The notes under the pieces: model-generated
Database searches by the model: none
What the model was told of the DNA's origin: nothing
The model's input: only the letters and a program-made list of their open reading frames with translations
Assembly (NCBI GenBank): GCA_963281255.1
Contig: OY725500.1
Location: forward strand, 3,591,184-3,655,183
Source of the DNA: Aphrocallistes beatrix
Lineage: Eukaryota > Porifera > Hexactinellida > Sceptrulophora > Aphrocallistidae
Direction of reading: 5' to 3'
Length of the DNA stretch: 64,000 nt
Shown here: piece by piece, positions 62,914 through 64,000 of the stretch
Layout: each line of letters opens with the position of its first letter
Position numbering within the stretch: position 1 is the first letter of the stretch
Position numbers and translations under genes: made by a program

Positions 62914-64000
62914 ATTTACCTTAAAGCATGAGTACAATTATTAATTTTAATTAGTAGAGTACAGTAAATTAACGGTTTAAATATATGGGAGATACGAATA
63001 AATTGAAAAGTTGGTAAGCTTTACGTAAAGCTGTTTGCTCGGTATTTGTCAGTAGGGCATTAGGATCGTGTTAGTATCGATCACTAGATCAAAATCTTTT
63101 TTATTAAAAATTCATCGATCACTTTTCGATCATTTTTTAACTTTCAAAGTTTATCCTCTCATCATCATAACCTTATTCGTTAAAATATAAAATATATTAA
63201 TTGGAGATAGGAGAGGTTACACCTGGGGGACGACCAAGGCAGTCACTAAGTGTTTGCATTCCAAGAAGCGCAAACAAGTATAGGACCAGGTTAAGCTTTT
63301 AAAAATCAAAATAATCTAAACTATAAATCATTAAACGATCGAAAAAATGATCGAGATCGGGATCGCGATCCTTTTTGGAATTAAGGTCTTGATCTGAATC
63401 GCTGATCATAACTTCAGCTAGAATCAGGATCGAGAGCTTCTTTCACAATCGCATTCATACCAACCTTCCCGTTTTATATGAAATTTCCCTATCACACAGG
63501 AAATCCCACAGAAACACAAAGAAAATCCCACAGAAAATCCTCAGAAACACACAGGAAATCCCACAGAATCCCACAGATGCTCACATATAGGAATTCCTAT
63601 AGACCTAAAGTCATTCCCATTCCCACGGTAACCCTGATATTATATAAAACAGAAGGCATCTGTTTCATTATTTTTAAACTATGTATACTTTAGAACATTG
63701 TATGGACTTAACTTTTTTTCACTTCCATATATGAGTAGTACTTATAATTTTTAAATTAGGTTTTTCTCTACAATATATTAATAAAAGGAATTTAAATGTT
63801 GTACATAACCTACCTTTTTATCTACAACTTCAAAAGTTGTAAAAGTGACTTTCAAAAGATGTACAAATTAACCTTTTAAATGCCACGCTCAAGTAGAGTA
63901 AACCTTTAGCTGATTAGCAGTCTCTGTAGGTAGTTACTCATATATATACCACTCTGAAATAAAATTGCAGACTAAAGTGAAATTAATACTATTGAACATA
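62914..64000. other. Upstream flank of the TRP gene; low-complexity repeats
   Basis: This should hold the TRP promoter, but no core element can be placed with confidence. 63040-63440 is rich in GATCG words in both orientations (ATCGATCACT, AACGATCGAAAAAATGATCG). 63495-63575 repeats AAATCCCACAGAAA-type units of about 14-20 bp. The rest shows nothing. Confidence 0.5.

Overview
This is AT-rich nuclear DNA from a metazoan, most likely a marine invertebrate; I cannot name the phylum from sequence alone. The genes are split by introns with GT/AG borders (about 56 nt to 5 kb). Two of the host genes are animal families: an animal-type cyclooxygenase and an ankyrin-repeat TRP cation channel. Most of the rest is transposable-element debris: mariner, Tc1-like, pogo/Tigger-like, hAT, PIF/Harbinger, MULE-like and PIN-like/CxC elements, plus many short non-autonomous elements. 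Few host genes fill the 64 kb.

Layout. 0-2.4 kb: repeats and a dead mariner. 2.5-6.9 kb (+): cyclooxygenase, eight exons seen, leader exon not found. 7-14.4 kb: a dead Harbinger transposase, MITEs, a broken unknown gene and an ORF ending in an OTU-like motif. 15-22.7 kb: a dense nest containing two giant palindromic elements, a dead mariner, a relic Harbinger with its Myb-like partner gene, and a MULE/FLYWCH-type fragment. 23-35.9 kb: a segmental duplication carrying two copies of a glycine-rich, membrane-hairpin protein of unknown function. One copy is intact (33.3-34.4 kb) and one is frameshifted (25.5-26.9 kb). Three transposons entered only the frameshifted copy, so empty sites can be read directly. 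35.9-40.2 kb: a truncated, frameshifted duplicate of the TRP 3' half. 45.0-62.9 kb (-): an apparently complete TRP channel gene. I joined 11 exons by splice site and phase, and the total is 3096 nt, coding for 1031 residues without a stop. Its introns hold most of the right-hand transposons, including a five-level nest at 46.6-49.2 kb and a 2.3 kb inverted-repeat element at 59.9-62.2 kb.

I see no operon-like logic. The cyclooxygenase (lipid mediator synthesis in the ER lumen) and the TRP channel (a cation channel possibly gated by lipids, irritants or temperature) could work in related sensory or inflammatory pathways. They lie about 38 kb apart on opposite strands, and the link is speculation. 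The strongest leads are the glycine-rich gene pair, the palindromic element family with 7-bp target duplications, the unusual S2-S3 insertion of the TRP channel, and the inverted-repeat element that has turned its own 3' coding region into a terminal arm.
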